A DNA stretch of 64,000 nt from JABCPE02 sp963516475 (GTDB taxonomy: Bacteria > Bacteroidota > Bacteroidia > Flavobacteriales > Weeksellaceae), in the NCBI GenBank assembly GCA_963516475.1, contig CAUQBR010000006.1:1-64000 (forward strand). Direction: 5' to 3'. Below are positions 16,904 through 25,255 of the stretch, piece after piece. The translations under genes and the position numbers were made by a program. Each line of letters begins with the position of its first letter. Within the stretch, counting starts at the first letter, position 1. The notes under the pieces were generated by a model that was not told the DNA's origin, did no database searches, and saw nothing but the letters and a program-made list of their open reading frames with translations.

Positions 16904-16920
16904 AAAAGTATGTTTTTTTT
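16887..16920. terminator. Terminator overlapping the end of coaBC
   Basis: AAAAAAAACATACT (16887-16900) pairs perfectly with AGTATGTTTTTTTT (16907-16920) across a 6-base loop. The left arm lies within the last codons of coaBC and the stop codon is at the loop. It also serves the converging DUF1232 gene. Confidence 0.85.
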
Positions 16921-16935
16921 ATTTATAGATTAATA

Positions 16936-17232
16936 CTATTCTGCTCTATTAACTTCCCATAGATAAAAATTATCCAGTTCTTTTGTCAGTTTGGAAACTG
17001 CAATAGCAAAAAGTCCCAAATCATCCAAAATACCGATAAAAGGAATAAAATCTGGAATAAAATCCAAAGGAGAAAGCATGTAAATAAATATAAGCACTGG
17101 AATGATTACTGATGACTTGTTCATCTTATAATTTCCTCTAAATGAAGACCTTACCATTCTAAAAATATCAGGAATTTTAGTAAAAAAACTTCTGTTTCTA
17201 TAAACTTGATAAGCCATCTTAATTTTTTTCAT
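16936..17232 (-). CDS. YkvA/DUF1232 family small membrane protein
   Basis: The 98-residue protein contains the DUF1232 core: a hydrophobic helix running into LSPLDFIPDFIPFIGILDDLG (about residues 54-74). This proline- and aspartate-rich signature defines the family. Function is unknown. In plants and bacteria these are small membrane-associated proteins. It follows the thioredoxin-like gene by 48 bases on the same strand and may be co-transcribed with miaA and that gene. Confidence 0.85.
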   Translation of the reverse strand: MKKIKMAYQVYRNRSFFTKIPDIFRMVRSSFRGNYKMNKSSVIIPVLIFIYMLSPLDFIPDFIPFIGILDDLGLFAIAVSKLTKELDNFYLWEVNRAE

Positions 17233-17280
17233 TTTTATAAATATTTTTTGATAATAAAAGCAGCAAAACTCTTGCCAAAA

Positions 17281-17835
17281 TTATAATTTATCTATAAAAC
17301 TATGAACCGCCTGACTATTCCAGTCGGACGCTCCTTCATCTTTTTTGAGTATCTGCCCTTCTTTCCCAAGGATGAAAGTCGTAGGAAAAACATCTATACT
17401 AAACTTCTCGCTAAGAGGCTCTTTCAGTAGATAAACAGGCGTAGTATAGCCATTTTTCTTAATAAAATCTCTCACTTTCTGTTCCTCATCCTGCATGGCA
17501 ATGAGAACAAATTCTATTTTCCCTTTTTTACCTTCATAAAGGCTTTGGATAGTAGGAAATTCAGCTCTACAAGGCGGACACCAGCTTCCCCAAAAATTGA
17601 GAAAAACAGGTTTCCCCTTAAAATCGGACAAATTGGCATCTGGGACATTTATTCCCTTTAATTCTACATTATATTCTGATTCTGAGAGCGTTCCTATACT
17701 CTGCGACTTCTCCAAAGAAGGCTTCATCAAGAAAAGTCTTTGAATAGACTCACGAACACCTGGCACAAAGAAAAATGCCAACACAAACCCGCCAAATAGG
17801 ATATTACTCCATTGTTTCTTTAAAAAGTTTTTCAT
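17281..17835 (-). CDS. TlpA-family membrane-anchored thiol-disulfide oxidoreductase
   Basis: The 184-residue protein has an N-terminal signal anchor (about 10-27) and a periplasmic thioredoxin fold with the active site WCPPC (CPPC 86-89) in the TlpA/ResA context FLNFWGSWCPPCRAEFP. The cis-proline loop is seen in DVFPTTFIL. Proteins of this type reduce disulfides in the periplasm, for example in cytochrome c maturation. No cytochrome gene is near. Its start overlaps the end of miaA by 4 bases, so the two are translationally coupled. Confidence 0.9.
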   Translation of the reverse strand: MKNFLKKQWSNILFGGFVLAFFFVPGVRESIQRLFLMKPSLEKSQSIGTLSESEYNVELKGINVPDANLSDFKGKPVFLNFWGSWCPPCRAEFPTIQSLYEGKKGKIEFVLIAMQDEEQKVRDFIKKNGYTTPVYLLKEPLSEKFSIDVFPTTFILGKEGQILKKDEGASDWNSQAVHSFIDKL

Positions 17836-18737
17836 TTTTTGATAATTTCTAATAATTTTTCTAATTCTTCCTGTGTGTAGTCATATTTTATCCAATGGAT
17901 ATTTTCTAGTTTTCTAAGCCATGTAAGCTGTCTTTTGGCATATCTTCGCGAATTTTTCTTTATTTCTGAAATCGCAAAATCCAGCTCCCACTCACCTGAA
18001 AAATATTTGAATAATTCTGTATAACCCACTGTCTGCAGGGCTGTTTTGTCTTTATAAGGAATAAGATTTTTCGCTTCTTCCAAAAGCCCATTCTGCACCA
18101 TCAAATCCACTCTTCGGTTAATTCTGCCATAGATAATCTCTCTGTCCGCAGAAATCCCTATTCTGACAACCTCAAAACCTCTTTTAACCAACGGATTATC
18201 AATGTTTTCCGTGTATGTTTTTCCTGTCTGCCAGATGATATCCAAAGCCCTCATCAGTCTGCGCGGATTTTCTTTGTCAACTATCTGATAATAAGCACTA
18301 TCCAATTCTTTCAAAAGTTTTTGCAAGGCTTCTATTCCGCCCTCGCTGAAGAGCTGTTCTAATCGTTTCTGATTCTCTGGGTTTGATTCTGGGAGATTGT
18401 TCAATCCCTCTGCAACTGCCTTTTCATACATTCCTGAACCGCCCACCAGCACTACATTATCATACTTTTGGAAGAGTTGTTCTAGTTTTTCCAAGGCATC
18501 TTTTTCATACTGTCCAATGGAGTATTCATCCACCACACCGAGATTTCCTATGAAATGGTGTTTCACTTGGGCAAGTTCATCTTCTGTCGGTGCAGCCGTG
18601 CCAATGGGCATTTCCGCAAAAAACTGGCGCGCATCACAGGATACAATTTCGGTTCCAAAATATTTCGCCACCGCGATTGCTAGTTTCGTTTTACCAATTC
18701 CCGTAGGCCCTACCACAGAAAAAAGTCTTTTCTTCAT
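17832..18737 (-). CDS. miaA: tRNA dimethylallyltransferase MiaA
   Basis: MiaA transfers a dimethylallyl group to N6 of A37 in tRNAs that read UNN codons. The 301-residue protein has the P-loop GPTGIGKTKL (about 9-18), SCDARQFF in the DSxQ region, GTAAPTEDEL, the VGGSGMYEKA segment and the C-terminal KKNSRRYAKRQLTWLRK motif. Length and motif order are normal. It begins an apparent operon with the thioredoxin-like and DUF1232 genes. Confidence 0.96.
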   Translation of the reverse strand: MKKRLFSVVGPTGIGKTKLAIAVAKYFGTEIVSCDARQFFAEMPIGTAAPTEDELAQVKHHFIGNLGVVDEYSIGQYEKDALEKLEQLFQKYDNVVLVGGSGMYEKAVAEGLNNLPESNPENQKRLEQLFSEGGIEALQKLLKELDSAYYQIVDKENPRRLMRALDIIWQTGKTYTENIDNPLVKRGFEVVRIGISADREIIYGRINRRVDLMVQNGLLEEAKNLIPYKDKTALQTVGYTELFKYFSGEWELDFAISEIKKNSRRYAKRQLTWLRKLENIHWIKYDYTQEELEKLLEIIKK

Positions 18738-18757
18738 TTAATTTTAAAAATAGGCCT

Positions 18758-18765
18758 CAAAGATA
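18758..18765 (-). promoter_or_regulatory. -7 box of the miaA promoter
   Basis: On the minus strand this reads TATCTTTG, an exact consensus match 21 bases upstream of the miaA ATG. Confidence 0.55.
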
Positions 18766-18843
18766 TGGATTTTACTCATTTTGAGAATAAAAATATTTTC
18801 TATGATGCCATTTGTTTTTTTCTATTTTTTTGGCTAAAAGCTG

Positions 18844-18851
18844 TATATTTG
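18844..18851 (+). promoter_or_regulatory. -7 box of the promoter of the 226-residue hypothetical gene
   Basis: TATATTTG matches TAnnTTTG, with a TTG (within TTTTTTGGC) roughly 17 bases upstream. The gene's ATG is at 18886. Confidence 0.5.
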
Positions 18852-18885
18852 TAACATTAAAACCAAAATTTTAACATGAAAAGTA

Positions 18886-19566
18886 ATGAAATTATTTCCC
18901 ACAATAGAAGAAGTTTTTAGCAATCCATTGCCCATTTACAAAACTATATTTTTCCCACTGGTTACCATAGATTTGGGAGAAGACATGGACAAAAAAGAAG
19001 GTAAGGTGCATTTTATTTCAGTTTTGGGTGATGCTTATCCTTATCTCATCAAAGATGGCGAGAGATTCGAATGGGATTTCATTATATTTGACTGGGATGG
19101 TACTCATTATCAATTTGATAATTCCGTAATCAATATGGAAGAAACAGCTCCACTTTTAGAATGGTACGCCTCCATAGAAGAAGACTACAACAAGCATAAA
19201 TCCGAGTATCTAAAGAACCACTCATGGGAAGAAGCAAGGGATAGCCATTTGGAAAAAATGAGAATAAAACGAAGAAAAATCTCCCATGACCTCTATATGT
19301 ATGCTGATATGCTACTGAGCTACTGGATCACCCGTGATAAATATCTGGAAACCGGTCTTTTCATCCGTGATTATGGATACTATGGACTCAATGACCAAGT
19401 GAATAAGCCTGTAATCAGCCTTAGTAAAACTAGCATAACTAACCGAAGCGATGAATTGGTCGGAAAAGTCTGTGGATACAACTATTTAACATATGGTGAA
19501 GATGAAATAAAACTCTCCATCGATCGTAAGAAACAACAAATTATCCAAAAATTCTATTGGAGCTAA
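18886..19566 (+). CDS. Hypothetical protein, 226 residues
   Basis: I do not recognise this family. The protein is soluble, has no signal peptide, and is rich in acidic and aromatic residues (FEWDFIIFDWDGTHYQFD around 62-80, then a charged helical stretch up to about 130). An ATG in another frame at 18876 is not used. It is flanked by the miaA promoter and pyrG, each with its own promoter, so context gives no functional hint. Phosphatase-like DWDGT is seen once, but the remaining HAD motifs are not apparent, so I do not assign a phosphatase. Confidence 0.6.
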   Translation: MKLFPTIEEVFSNPLPIYKTIFFPLVTIDLGEDMDKKEGKVHFISVLGDAYPYLIKDGERFEWDFIIFDWDGTHYQFDNSVINMEETAPLLEWYASIEEDYNKHKSEYLKNHSWEEARDSHLEKMRIKRRKISHDLYMYADMLLSYWITRDKYLETGLFIRDYGYYGLNDQVNKPVISLSKTSITNRSDELVGKVCGYNYLTYGEDEIKLSIDRKKQQIIQKFYWS

Positions 19567-19611
19567 ATCCTCTTTAATATTTTGTTTCTTGCATAATATG
19601 GCGTTTTATTT

Positions 19612-19619
19612 TAACTTTG
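19612..19619 (+). promoter_or_regulatory. -7 box of the pyrG promoter
   Basis: TAACTTTG is an exact match with a TTG at 19589-19591, about 20 bases upstream. The alternative TTG start of pyrG (19617) lies inside this box, so the ATG at 19635 must be the true start. Confidence 0.65.
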
Positions 19620-19634
19620 CACAAACCTAAACGA

Positions 19635-21248
19635 ATGTCTAAAAACAATACCAAATACATCTTCGTAACAGGAGGCGTAACATCATCATTAGGAAAAGGA
19701 ATCGTTTCCGCTTCCCTAGGTATGCTACTGAAAGCCAGAGGATTTAAAGTTACGATACAGAAACTTGACCCTTATATCAATATCGACCCAGGTACACTGA
19801 ACCCGTATGAACACGGCGAATGCTATGTGACCGAAGATGGCGCAGAGACAGACCTTGACTTGGGACACTATGAGAGATTTCTGGATACCAATACCAGCCA
19901 AAATAATAATGTAACCACAGGAAGAATCTACCAAACCGTAATTGAAAAAGAGCGAAAAGGTGATTTCCTAGGAAAAACTGTGCAGGTAATTCCGCACATT
20001 ACCAATGAGATAAAGAGAAGAATAAAAATTCTTTCTAATGAAGGCTATGATATCATCATCACTGAAATAGGCGGGACTGTAGGAGACATAGAGTCTTTAC
20101 CCTACATAGAGTCTGTTCGTCAGCTGAAATGGGAACTGGGAGAGAAAAACTCTATGGTGATTCATCTTACTTTGCTGCCTTATTTGGCTTCAAGTGGCGA
20201 ATTAAAAACCAAGCCTTCTCAGCACTCTGTAAAAGCATTGATGGAAAGCGGCGTTCAGGCAGATGTTTTAGTGTGTAGAACTGAACATACCATCACTAAA
20301 GATATCAAATCTAAACTTGCTCAGTTCTGTAATGTAGCCATAGAAAATGTGGTGGAATGTAAGGATGTAGATACTATATACCGCGTTCCTATAGAACTGC
20401 ATGAGCAGAATTTTGACCAAGTGGTTCTCAAAGGTTTAGGACTTCCTTACGACAAAGAACCCAACCTAAAAAACTGGCAAAATTTCCTTAAAAAATATAA
20501 AAATCCTAAGAAATCCGTAGAAATAGGACTTATTGGCAAATATGTTTCTTTACAAGATTCATACAAATCCATAGCTGAGGCTTTCATCCACGCAGGAGCA
20601 TCAGAGGAAATAGATGTGAAGCTAAAATGGATCTACAGCGGTGACCTAGAAAACGGAAATGCAGAAGATTATCTAAAAGATTTAGATGGTATTCTCATCG
20701 CCCCTGGTTTTGGAGATAGAGGAATAGAAGGGAAAATAACTGCTGCCAAATACGCCAGAGAGAACAAGATTCCATTATTAGGAATTTGTCTCGGAATGCA
20801 GATTGTCACGATAGAATTTGCAAGAAATGTATTAGGATTTGAAAAGGCGAATAGTATGGAGTTTGATGATAACTCGCCTTATCCTGTTATCAGCCTGATG
20901 GAGGAGCAAAAAGATGTAATAGACAAAGGCGGAACTATGCGTCTGGGCGCTTGGAAATGCGAACTAAAACCAAACACCAAAATCGCGGAAATCTATAATG
21001 CAGAACTGATTTCGGAAAGACATAGACACAGATATGAGTTTAACAATGACTACATAGAGGATTATGAAAAAAAGGGACTTATCCCTTCTGGATTCAACCC
21101 TGAAACCCACCTTGTAGAAGTAGTGGAGCTCAAAGACCATCCTTTCTATGTAGGTGTGCAATACCATCCAGAATACAAAAGTACGGTAGCATCTCCTCAC
21201 CCTTTGTTCATTGCTTTTATAAAAGCATCTGCAAAAAATAAAAAATAA
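19635..21248 (+). CDS. pyrG: CTP synthase
   Basis: PyrG makes CTP from UTP, ATP and glutamine. The 537-residue protein has an N-terminal synthetase domain (VTGGVTSSLGKGI near 10-22, the LDPYINIDPGT motif, GGTVGDIES) and a C-terminal class I glutamine amidotransferase domain with the nucleophile in GICLGMQ and the His-Glu pair in QYHPEYKS. All catalytic motifs are present. In some bacteria pyrG is regulated by transcriptional reiteration, but no G-run is seen at this start. Confidence 0.97.
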   Translation: MSKNNTKYIFVTGGVTSSLGKGIVSASLGMLLKARGFKVTIQKLDPYINIDPGTLNPYEHGECYVTEDGAETDLDLGHYERFLDTNTSQNNNVTTGRIYQTVIEKERKGDFLGKTVQVIPHITNEIKRRIKILSNEGYDIIITEIGGTVGDIESLPYIESVRQLKWELGEKNSMVIHLTLLPYLASSGELKTKPSQHSVKALMESGVQADVLVCRTEHTITKDIKSKLAQFCNVAIENVVECKDVDTIYRVPIELHEQNFDQVVLKGLGLPYDKEPNLKNWQNFLKKYKNPKKSVEIGLIGKYVSLQDSYKSIAEAFIHAGASEEIDVKLKWIYSGDLENGNAEDYLKDLDGILIAPGFGDRGIEGKITAAKYARENKIPLLGICLGMQIVTIEFARNVLGFEKANSMEFDDNSPYPVISLMEEQKDVIDKGGTMRLGAWKCELKPNTKIAEIYNAELISERHRHRYEFNNDYIEDYEKKGLIPSGFNPETHLVEVVELKDHPFYVGVQYHPEYKSTVASPHPLFIAFIKASAKNKK

Positions 21249-21264
21249 TTTTATTTCAAAATAT

Positions 21265-21297
21265 CCTCTTTAGCTTGTGAGTTGAAGGGGTTTATTT
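21265..21297 (+). terminator. Possible terminator after pyrG
   Basis: CCTCTT (21265-21270) pairs with AAGGGG (21285-21290, one G-T pair) and is followed by TTTATTTAT. The stem is short. Confidence 0.4.
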
Positions 21298-21367
21298 ATC
21301 ACTTTATTCCCAATAAAAATCACAACTTATTTTTTTAATGAAATAAATCTTTTCACTAATTTTTGTT

Positions 21368-21375
21368 TATCTTTG
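21368..21375 (+). promoter_or_regulatory. -7 box of the yidC promoter
   Basis: TATCTTTG matches the consensus exactly and lies 28 bases upstream of the yidC ATG. Confidence 0.55.
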
Positions 21376-21403
21376 TCGGCAATAATTTTTTAAACTAAAA
21401 AAA

Positions 21404-23182
21404 ATGCAGAATAGTAACAGAGGATTTGAAAGAAGCCAGTTTATCAATATGGTTGTCTTTGCTGGATTTATTTTAGCGGTATCGTTTTTCTTCCAGTATT
21501 TTAATAAAGAGGACAAGCAAAAACAGGCTGAAAAACAAGAAAAAACTGAGCAAAGAGAAAAAATTACAAAAGCTATTGCTTCTCACGGTGGAGAAAAATC
21601 CGTTCTCAAAAATGACGAGCTTACTTTAGAAATTTCTAACCTTGGTGGGCAGATTTCTTCGGTAAGAATGAACCAGTACAACTCTTATGACAGAACAGAC
21701 AAAAATAAACCTCTGTATTTATTCAATAACGAGAACTCAAACTACGGATTTACTTTTAAAGACAAAGCTAGTAAATTAGTAAGTACCAAAGACTTAACCT
21801 TTACTCCAACAGTAAATGGCAATGTAATAACTCTACATGCACAGCTGGAGTCTGCTACAATTCAGTTTATCTATACTTTACAAAAAAACTACAAAGTTGA
21901 TTTCCAAGTAAAAACAGAAGGTCTTTCTAAAGTAACCAATGACAACAAAGCTGAATTTACCTGGGATTATCAGGCTTTGGCTACAGAAAAAGGGAGGACA
22001 CAGCAGCAGGGCTACACGGAGTTTGTTTATTCATTTGACAACTATTCCGGCTATGATTATGATGGAAGCGGTGAAATGAACGAAACCGAAGAAACATTAG
22101 ACTGGATAGGTGTGAAAAGCCAGTTCTTCACGGCTGTTTTCGAGGCTAAAAACGGACTTACGCAGTCTACAGGAAGCCAAGAACCAGTGGACAAAGGCGA
22201 TTATCTAAAAACTTTCAACTATAAAGCTGAAGTAAATCTCTCTGGAAATAAGGAGTTTAATGAAAGCTTCTCTTGGTATTTCATGCCGTTAGATTTGGAT
22301 TTACTTGAAAGCTATGATAAAAACTTTGATAGAATCTTGCCGCTTGGCTGGTCATTCATCAGAACTATCAATGTTTGGTTCTTTATCCCTATTTATGAAT
22401 TTATTCAAAACTATTTAGGTCTTACGGCTGGTTGGGCTATTTTAGTTCTGACTATCATGGTTAAACTCATCCTCTCGCCTATCATGTTCAAACAGCACAA
22501 ACTAAGTGCGATGATGAGAGTAATCCGACCTGAAGTAGATGCTGTAAACGAAAAATACAAAGATGCAGACCCGCTGAAAAAACAACAGGAAGTTTTGGCG
22601 GTGTATAGGAATGCGGGAGTCAATCAGCTCGCGGGATGTATCCCAGCCCTTATGCAGGTTCCTATTTTCTATGCGCTATTCCGTTTCTTCCCGAATTATA
22701 TTGATTTCCGAGGCAAGAGCTTCTGGTTCGTAGAGGATTTATCTTCATATGATGATATCATCAAGATTCCATCTAACTTCCTTGGAATAGACCATTTGAG
22801 TATTTTTGCGGTGGCTTGTACGGTGGTTATTTTAATCTACACTATCATGACCTCTGGAAACATGCAGGCACCAAGACAAGAAGGAATGCCAGACATGAGA
22901 CCTCTGATGTACATTTTCCCTGTTACATTCATGTTCTTCCTAAACTCTGCTGCATCTGGGCTTTCTTGGTATTATTTTGTATCAAATGCTCTGAACATCG
23001 TGATTGTACTTGTCATCAAACACTTTATCATCGATGAAAAGAAAATTCACGCTCAGATTCAGGAAAACAAAGCTAAACCTGCTAAAGAAGGGCGTTTCCA
23101 AAGAAAAATGCGTGAGCTGATGGAACAAGCACAAGAACAGCAGAAAGAGCAACAAAAACAACAGAAAAACAACAAAAAATAA
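21404..23182 (+). CDS. yidC: Membrane protein insertase YidC
   Basis: YidC inserts and folds inner-membrane proteins with or without the Sec translocon. The 592-residue protein has an N-terminal helix (about 11-29), a large periplasmic beta domain (about 60-310), then the conserved insertase core: a helix around PIYEFIQNYLGLTAGWAILVL, a cytoplasmic hairpin (IMFKQHKLSAMMRVIRPEVD) and later helices including GCIPALMQVPIFYALFRFF. The C-terminus is a glutamine- and lysine-rich tail (from about 560) that could contact ribosomes. Length is usual for Gram-negative YidC. Confidence 0.96.
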   Translation: MQNSNRGFERSQFINMVVFAGFILAVSFFFQYFNKEDKQKQAEKQEKTEQREKITKAIASHGGEKSVLKNDELTLEISNLGGQISSVRMNQYNSYDRTDKNKPLYLFNNENSNYGFTFKDKASKLVSTKDLTFTPTVNGNVITLHAQLESATIQFIYTLQKNYKVDFQVKTEGLSKVTNDNKAEFTWDYQALATEKGRTQQQGYTEFVYSFDNYSGYDYDGSGEMNETEETLDWIGVKSQFFTAVFEAKNGLTQSTGSQEPVDKGDYLKTFNYKAEVNLSGNKEFNESFSWYFMPLDLDLLESYDKNFDRILPLGWSFIRTINVWFFIPIYEFIQNYLGLTAGWAILVLTIMVKLILSPIMFKQHKLSAMMRVIRPEVDAVNEKYKDADPLKKQQEVLAVYRNAGVNQLAGCIPALMQVPIFYALFRFFPNYIDFRGKSFWFVEDLSSYDDIIKIPSNFLGIDHLSIFAVACTVVILIYTIMTSGNMQAPRQEGMPDMRPLMYIFPVTFMFFLNSAASGLSWYYFVSNALNIVIVLVIKHFIIDEKKIHAQIQENKAKPAKEGRFQRKMRELMEQAQEQQKEQQKQQKNNKK

Positions 23183-23204
23183 TTTTAATTATTTATAAAA
23201 ACAG

Positions 23205-23250
23205 CCTTCAGCATTACTCTAAAAAAGAAAATGTTGAAGGTTTTTCTTTT
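23205..23250 (+). terminator. Terminator after yidC
   Basis: CCTTCAGCATT (23205-23215) pairs with AATGTTGAAGG (23230-23240, one G-T pair) followed by TTTTTCTTTT. It ends just 6 bases before the next gene's ATG, so the same hairpin could also shape the next messenger's 5' end. Confidence 0.7.
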
Positions 23251-23255
23251 GAATT

Positions 23256-24461
23256 ATGAAAAAAGTAATCATCATCGGTGGAGGCGCTTCTGGATTTTTT
23301 ACCGCTGCAAATATTGATACCAAACTATACGATGTCACTATTTTAGAACAAAATTCTGATGTCCTGCAAAAAGTAAAAATCTCAGGCGGCGGCAGATGTA
23401 ATGTTTCCCACGCCTGTTTTGACCCGAGAGAACTTGTGCAATTCTACCCTCGTGGAAACAAAGAACTCCTCAGCGTGTTTACAAAATTCCAGCCTGGGGA
23501 CACCATGAACTGGTACGAAGAACACGGCGTAGCTCTCAAAATAGAAGATGACAACCGAATTTTTCCCGAAAGCAACTCATCACAAAGCATCATAGACTGC
23601 CTTGTCAATGAATGCAAAAAGAAAAATGTAAAAATACTTACCAAACAGACTGTTACCGAGATTTTACCACAGGAAAACAGATATAAAATCCATACCACAG
23701 ACCAAAATTATTTTGCGGATTATGTGGTATTCAGCACCGGAAGTTCGCCGAAAGCATTTAAAATACTGGAAAAACTTGGACATCAGATTATCGCGCCCGT
23801 TCCGTCTTTATTTACATTTAACATTAAAAATGAAATACTGAAAGACCTCATGGGAACGAGTTTTCAGTATGTAAATATTGAAATTCCAAAATTAAATTTA
23901 GAAGAGTCTGGCTCTCTGCTCATCACACACTGGGGACTGAGCGGCCCTGCAATCCTGAAACTATCGGCTTGGGGAGCGAGAGAGCTTGCGGCACTAAAAT
24001 ACCAGTTTGAAATCATCGTTAATTTCATCGGAACAGCTTCAGAAGATGCTTTGGAAATATTTAAAAATTTCAAAGAAAATGAACCGAAAAAATCCATCGG
24101 TCAGGCGAAAATTTTTGATATTACCAATCGTTTTTGGCAAAGAATTTTATTCGTTTCTGGAATTGACACAGCCAAACAATTAGCCAATATCAACAACAAA
24201 GAAATGCAGAAAATCATAGAAAATCTGTGCTGCTGCAGAATGAATATAACAGGAAAAAGCACTTTCAAAGAGGAGTTCGTCACGGCGGGTGGCGTGGATC
24301 TGAAGGAGATGGATTTCAAAACCATGAAAAGCAAAAAACTGCCCAATTTCTACATCTCTGGTGAGGTTCTCAACATCGATGCGGTTACTGGCGGTTTCAA
24401 TTTCCAAGCATGCTGGAGCGAAGGCTGGCTGATTGCTCAGGACTTAAACGCTATGAAGTGA
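23256..24461 (+). CDS. BaiN/YhiN-family FAD-dependent oxidoreductase
   Basis: This 401-residue flavoprotein belongs to the HI0933/BaiN family. It has an N-terminal FAD-binding Rossmann motif (IIIGGGASGFF, 5-15), the family signature KVKISGGGRCNVSH (around 46-59), a central family-specific domain, and the C-terminal FAD motif GEVLNIDAVTGGFNFQACW. Substrates of most members are unknown. The BaiN name comes from bile-acid dehydroxylating gut bacteria and does not imply that reaction here. It stands alone, followed by repeats and a terminator. Confidence 0.88.
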   Translation: MKKVIIIGGGASGFFTAANIDTKLYDVTILEQNSDVLQKVKISGGGRCNVSHACFDPRELVQFYPRGNKELLSVFTKFQPGDTMNWYEEHGVALKIEDDNRIFPESNSSQSIIDCLVNECKKKNVKILTKQTVTEILPQENRYKIHTTDQNYFADYVVFSTGSSPKAFKILEKLGHQIIAPVPSLFTFNIKNEILKDLMGTSFQYVNIEIPKLNLEESGSLLITHWGLSGPAILKLSAWGARELAALKYQFEIIVNFIGTASEDALEIFKNFKENEPKKSIGQAKIFDITNRFWQRILFVSGIDTAKQLANINNKEMQKIIENLCCCRMNITGKSTFKEEFVTAGGVDLKEMDFKTMKSKKLPNFYISGEVLNIDAVTGGFNFQACWSEGWLIAQDLNAMK

Positions 24462-24640
24462 AATCTTTGCTACTTAGATTTTGTTTGAACTATATCATTT
24501 AGTTTTTTGCAAATATTAAATCTTATTTTGCTCAAAACAAATGATTTTTATGAAATAAGAAATCTTATTTTCTTCAGAACTAATTATTTCGCAAAATCAC
24601 AAATCTTATTTCAGGAAAACAAATTGTTTACACAAATTTT
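24461..24640 (+). repeat. Tandem array of degenerate ~41-base repeats
   Basis: Three consecutive units begin with AAATCTTATTT at 24518, 24560 and 24601. They have periods of 42 and 41 bases and share internal elements such as CAAAAC/AGAACTAA and ATTATTTCGCAAAATCA-like sequence. A fourth, more diverged unit may begin at 24461 (AAATCTTTGCTACTTAGATT). The units adjoin with no unique spacers. The array lies between a flavoprotein gene and the terminator of the polysaccharide operon and encodes no convincing protein. Confidence 0.6.
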
Positions 24641-24652
24641 AAATAATAAAAT

Positions 24653-24686
24653 AAGGGACTTAAACACATTAAGCCCCTTTGTTTTT
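24653..24686. terminator. Terminator at the end of the polysaccharide operon
   Basis: AAGGGACTTAA (24653-24663) pairs with TTAAGCCCCTT (24669-24679) with one mismatch and a 5-base loop. T-runs follow on the plus strand and A/T-rich sequence on the other. It can end both the 12-gene minus-strand operon and the upstream plus-strand gene. Confidence 0.7.
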
Positions 24687-24709
24687 ATGATGATATTCCG
24701 TTTTGTTAG

Positions 24710-25255
24710 TTAGAAATTCTTTTCTTTAAAGGTTTTTTGCACCTTATCTTTTTCGGATAAAATAATATCAGAAAGCGGGAGTTTCCAATCTATGCCAAGC
24801 TCTGCATCATTCCAAATGATACCGCCTTCGGATTCTTTATTATAGAAATTATCACATTTATAAGTAAAAACTGCGGTCGGGCTCAAAACCGAAAATCCAT
24901 GAGCAAAACCTCTCGGAATGTAGAACTGCAACCTGTTTTCGGCACTAAGTTCCACTCCAAACCACTGCCCAAAAGTAGGCGAATCTTCACGCAAATCTAC
25001 CGCAACATCCCAGACTCTTCCCTCCAAGCAAGACACCAATTTAGCCTGAGCCATATCTCCTTTCTGCAAATGCAGTCCGCGAAGAACTCCGTAAGAGGAT
25101 TTGGAAACATTATCCTGAACGAAATGTCCGTTCATCCCTGTCAGTTGCTCGAATTTTTGTTCATTAAATTTCTCATAAAAATACCCTCTGTCATCTTCAA
25201 AAACAGTAGGTTCTATGATATAAGAGTTTTTAAGTGGCGTTGATTTTAATTTCAT
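24710..25255 (-). CDS. rfbC: dTDP-4-dehydrorhamnose 3,5-epimerase (RmlC/RfbC)
   Basis: This 181-residue cupin enzyme would convert dTDP-4-keto-6-deoxyglucose to the 4-keto-rhamnose form. The catalytic histidine is in VLRGLHLQ, and the tyrosine region TYKCDNFYN is present. VFEDDRGYFYEKF at the N-terminus is also canonical. It is the last gene of the operon and overlaps the aminotransferase gene by 4 bases. The other rhamnose genes (rfbA, rfbB, rfbD) are not in the window, so either they are elsewhere or this epimerase serves another dTDP-sugar. Confidence 0.92.
   Translation of the reverse strand: MKLKSTPLKNSYIIEPTVFEDDRGYFYEKFNEQKFEQLTGMNGHFVQDNVSKSSYGVLRGLHLQKGDMAQAKLVSCLEGRVWDVAVDLREDSPTFGQWFGVELSAENRLQFYIPRGFAHGFSVLSPTAVFTYKCDNFYNKESEGGIIWNDAELGIDWKLPLSDIILSEKDKVQKTFKEKNF

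Noticed and set aside
18886..19566. A HAD-type phosphatase because of DWDGT
   Set aside because: The motif is inside a longer aromatic stretch and the other HAD motifs are missing.
24461..24640. The 41-base repeats as a CRISPR array
   Set aside because: Units adjoin directly without unique spacers, they are degenerate, and no cas gene is in the window.
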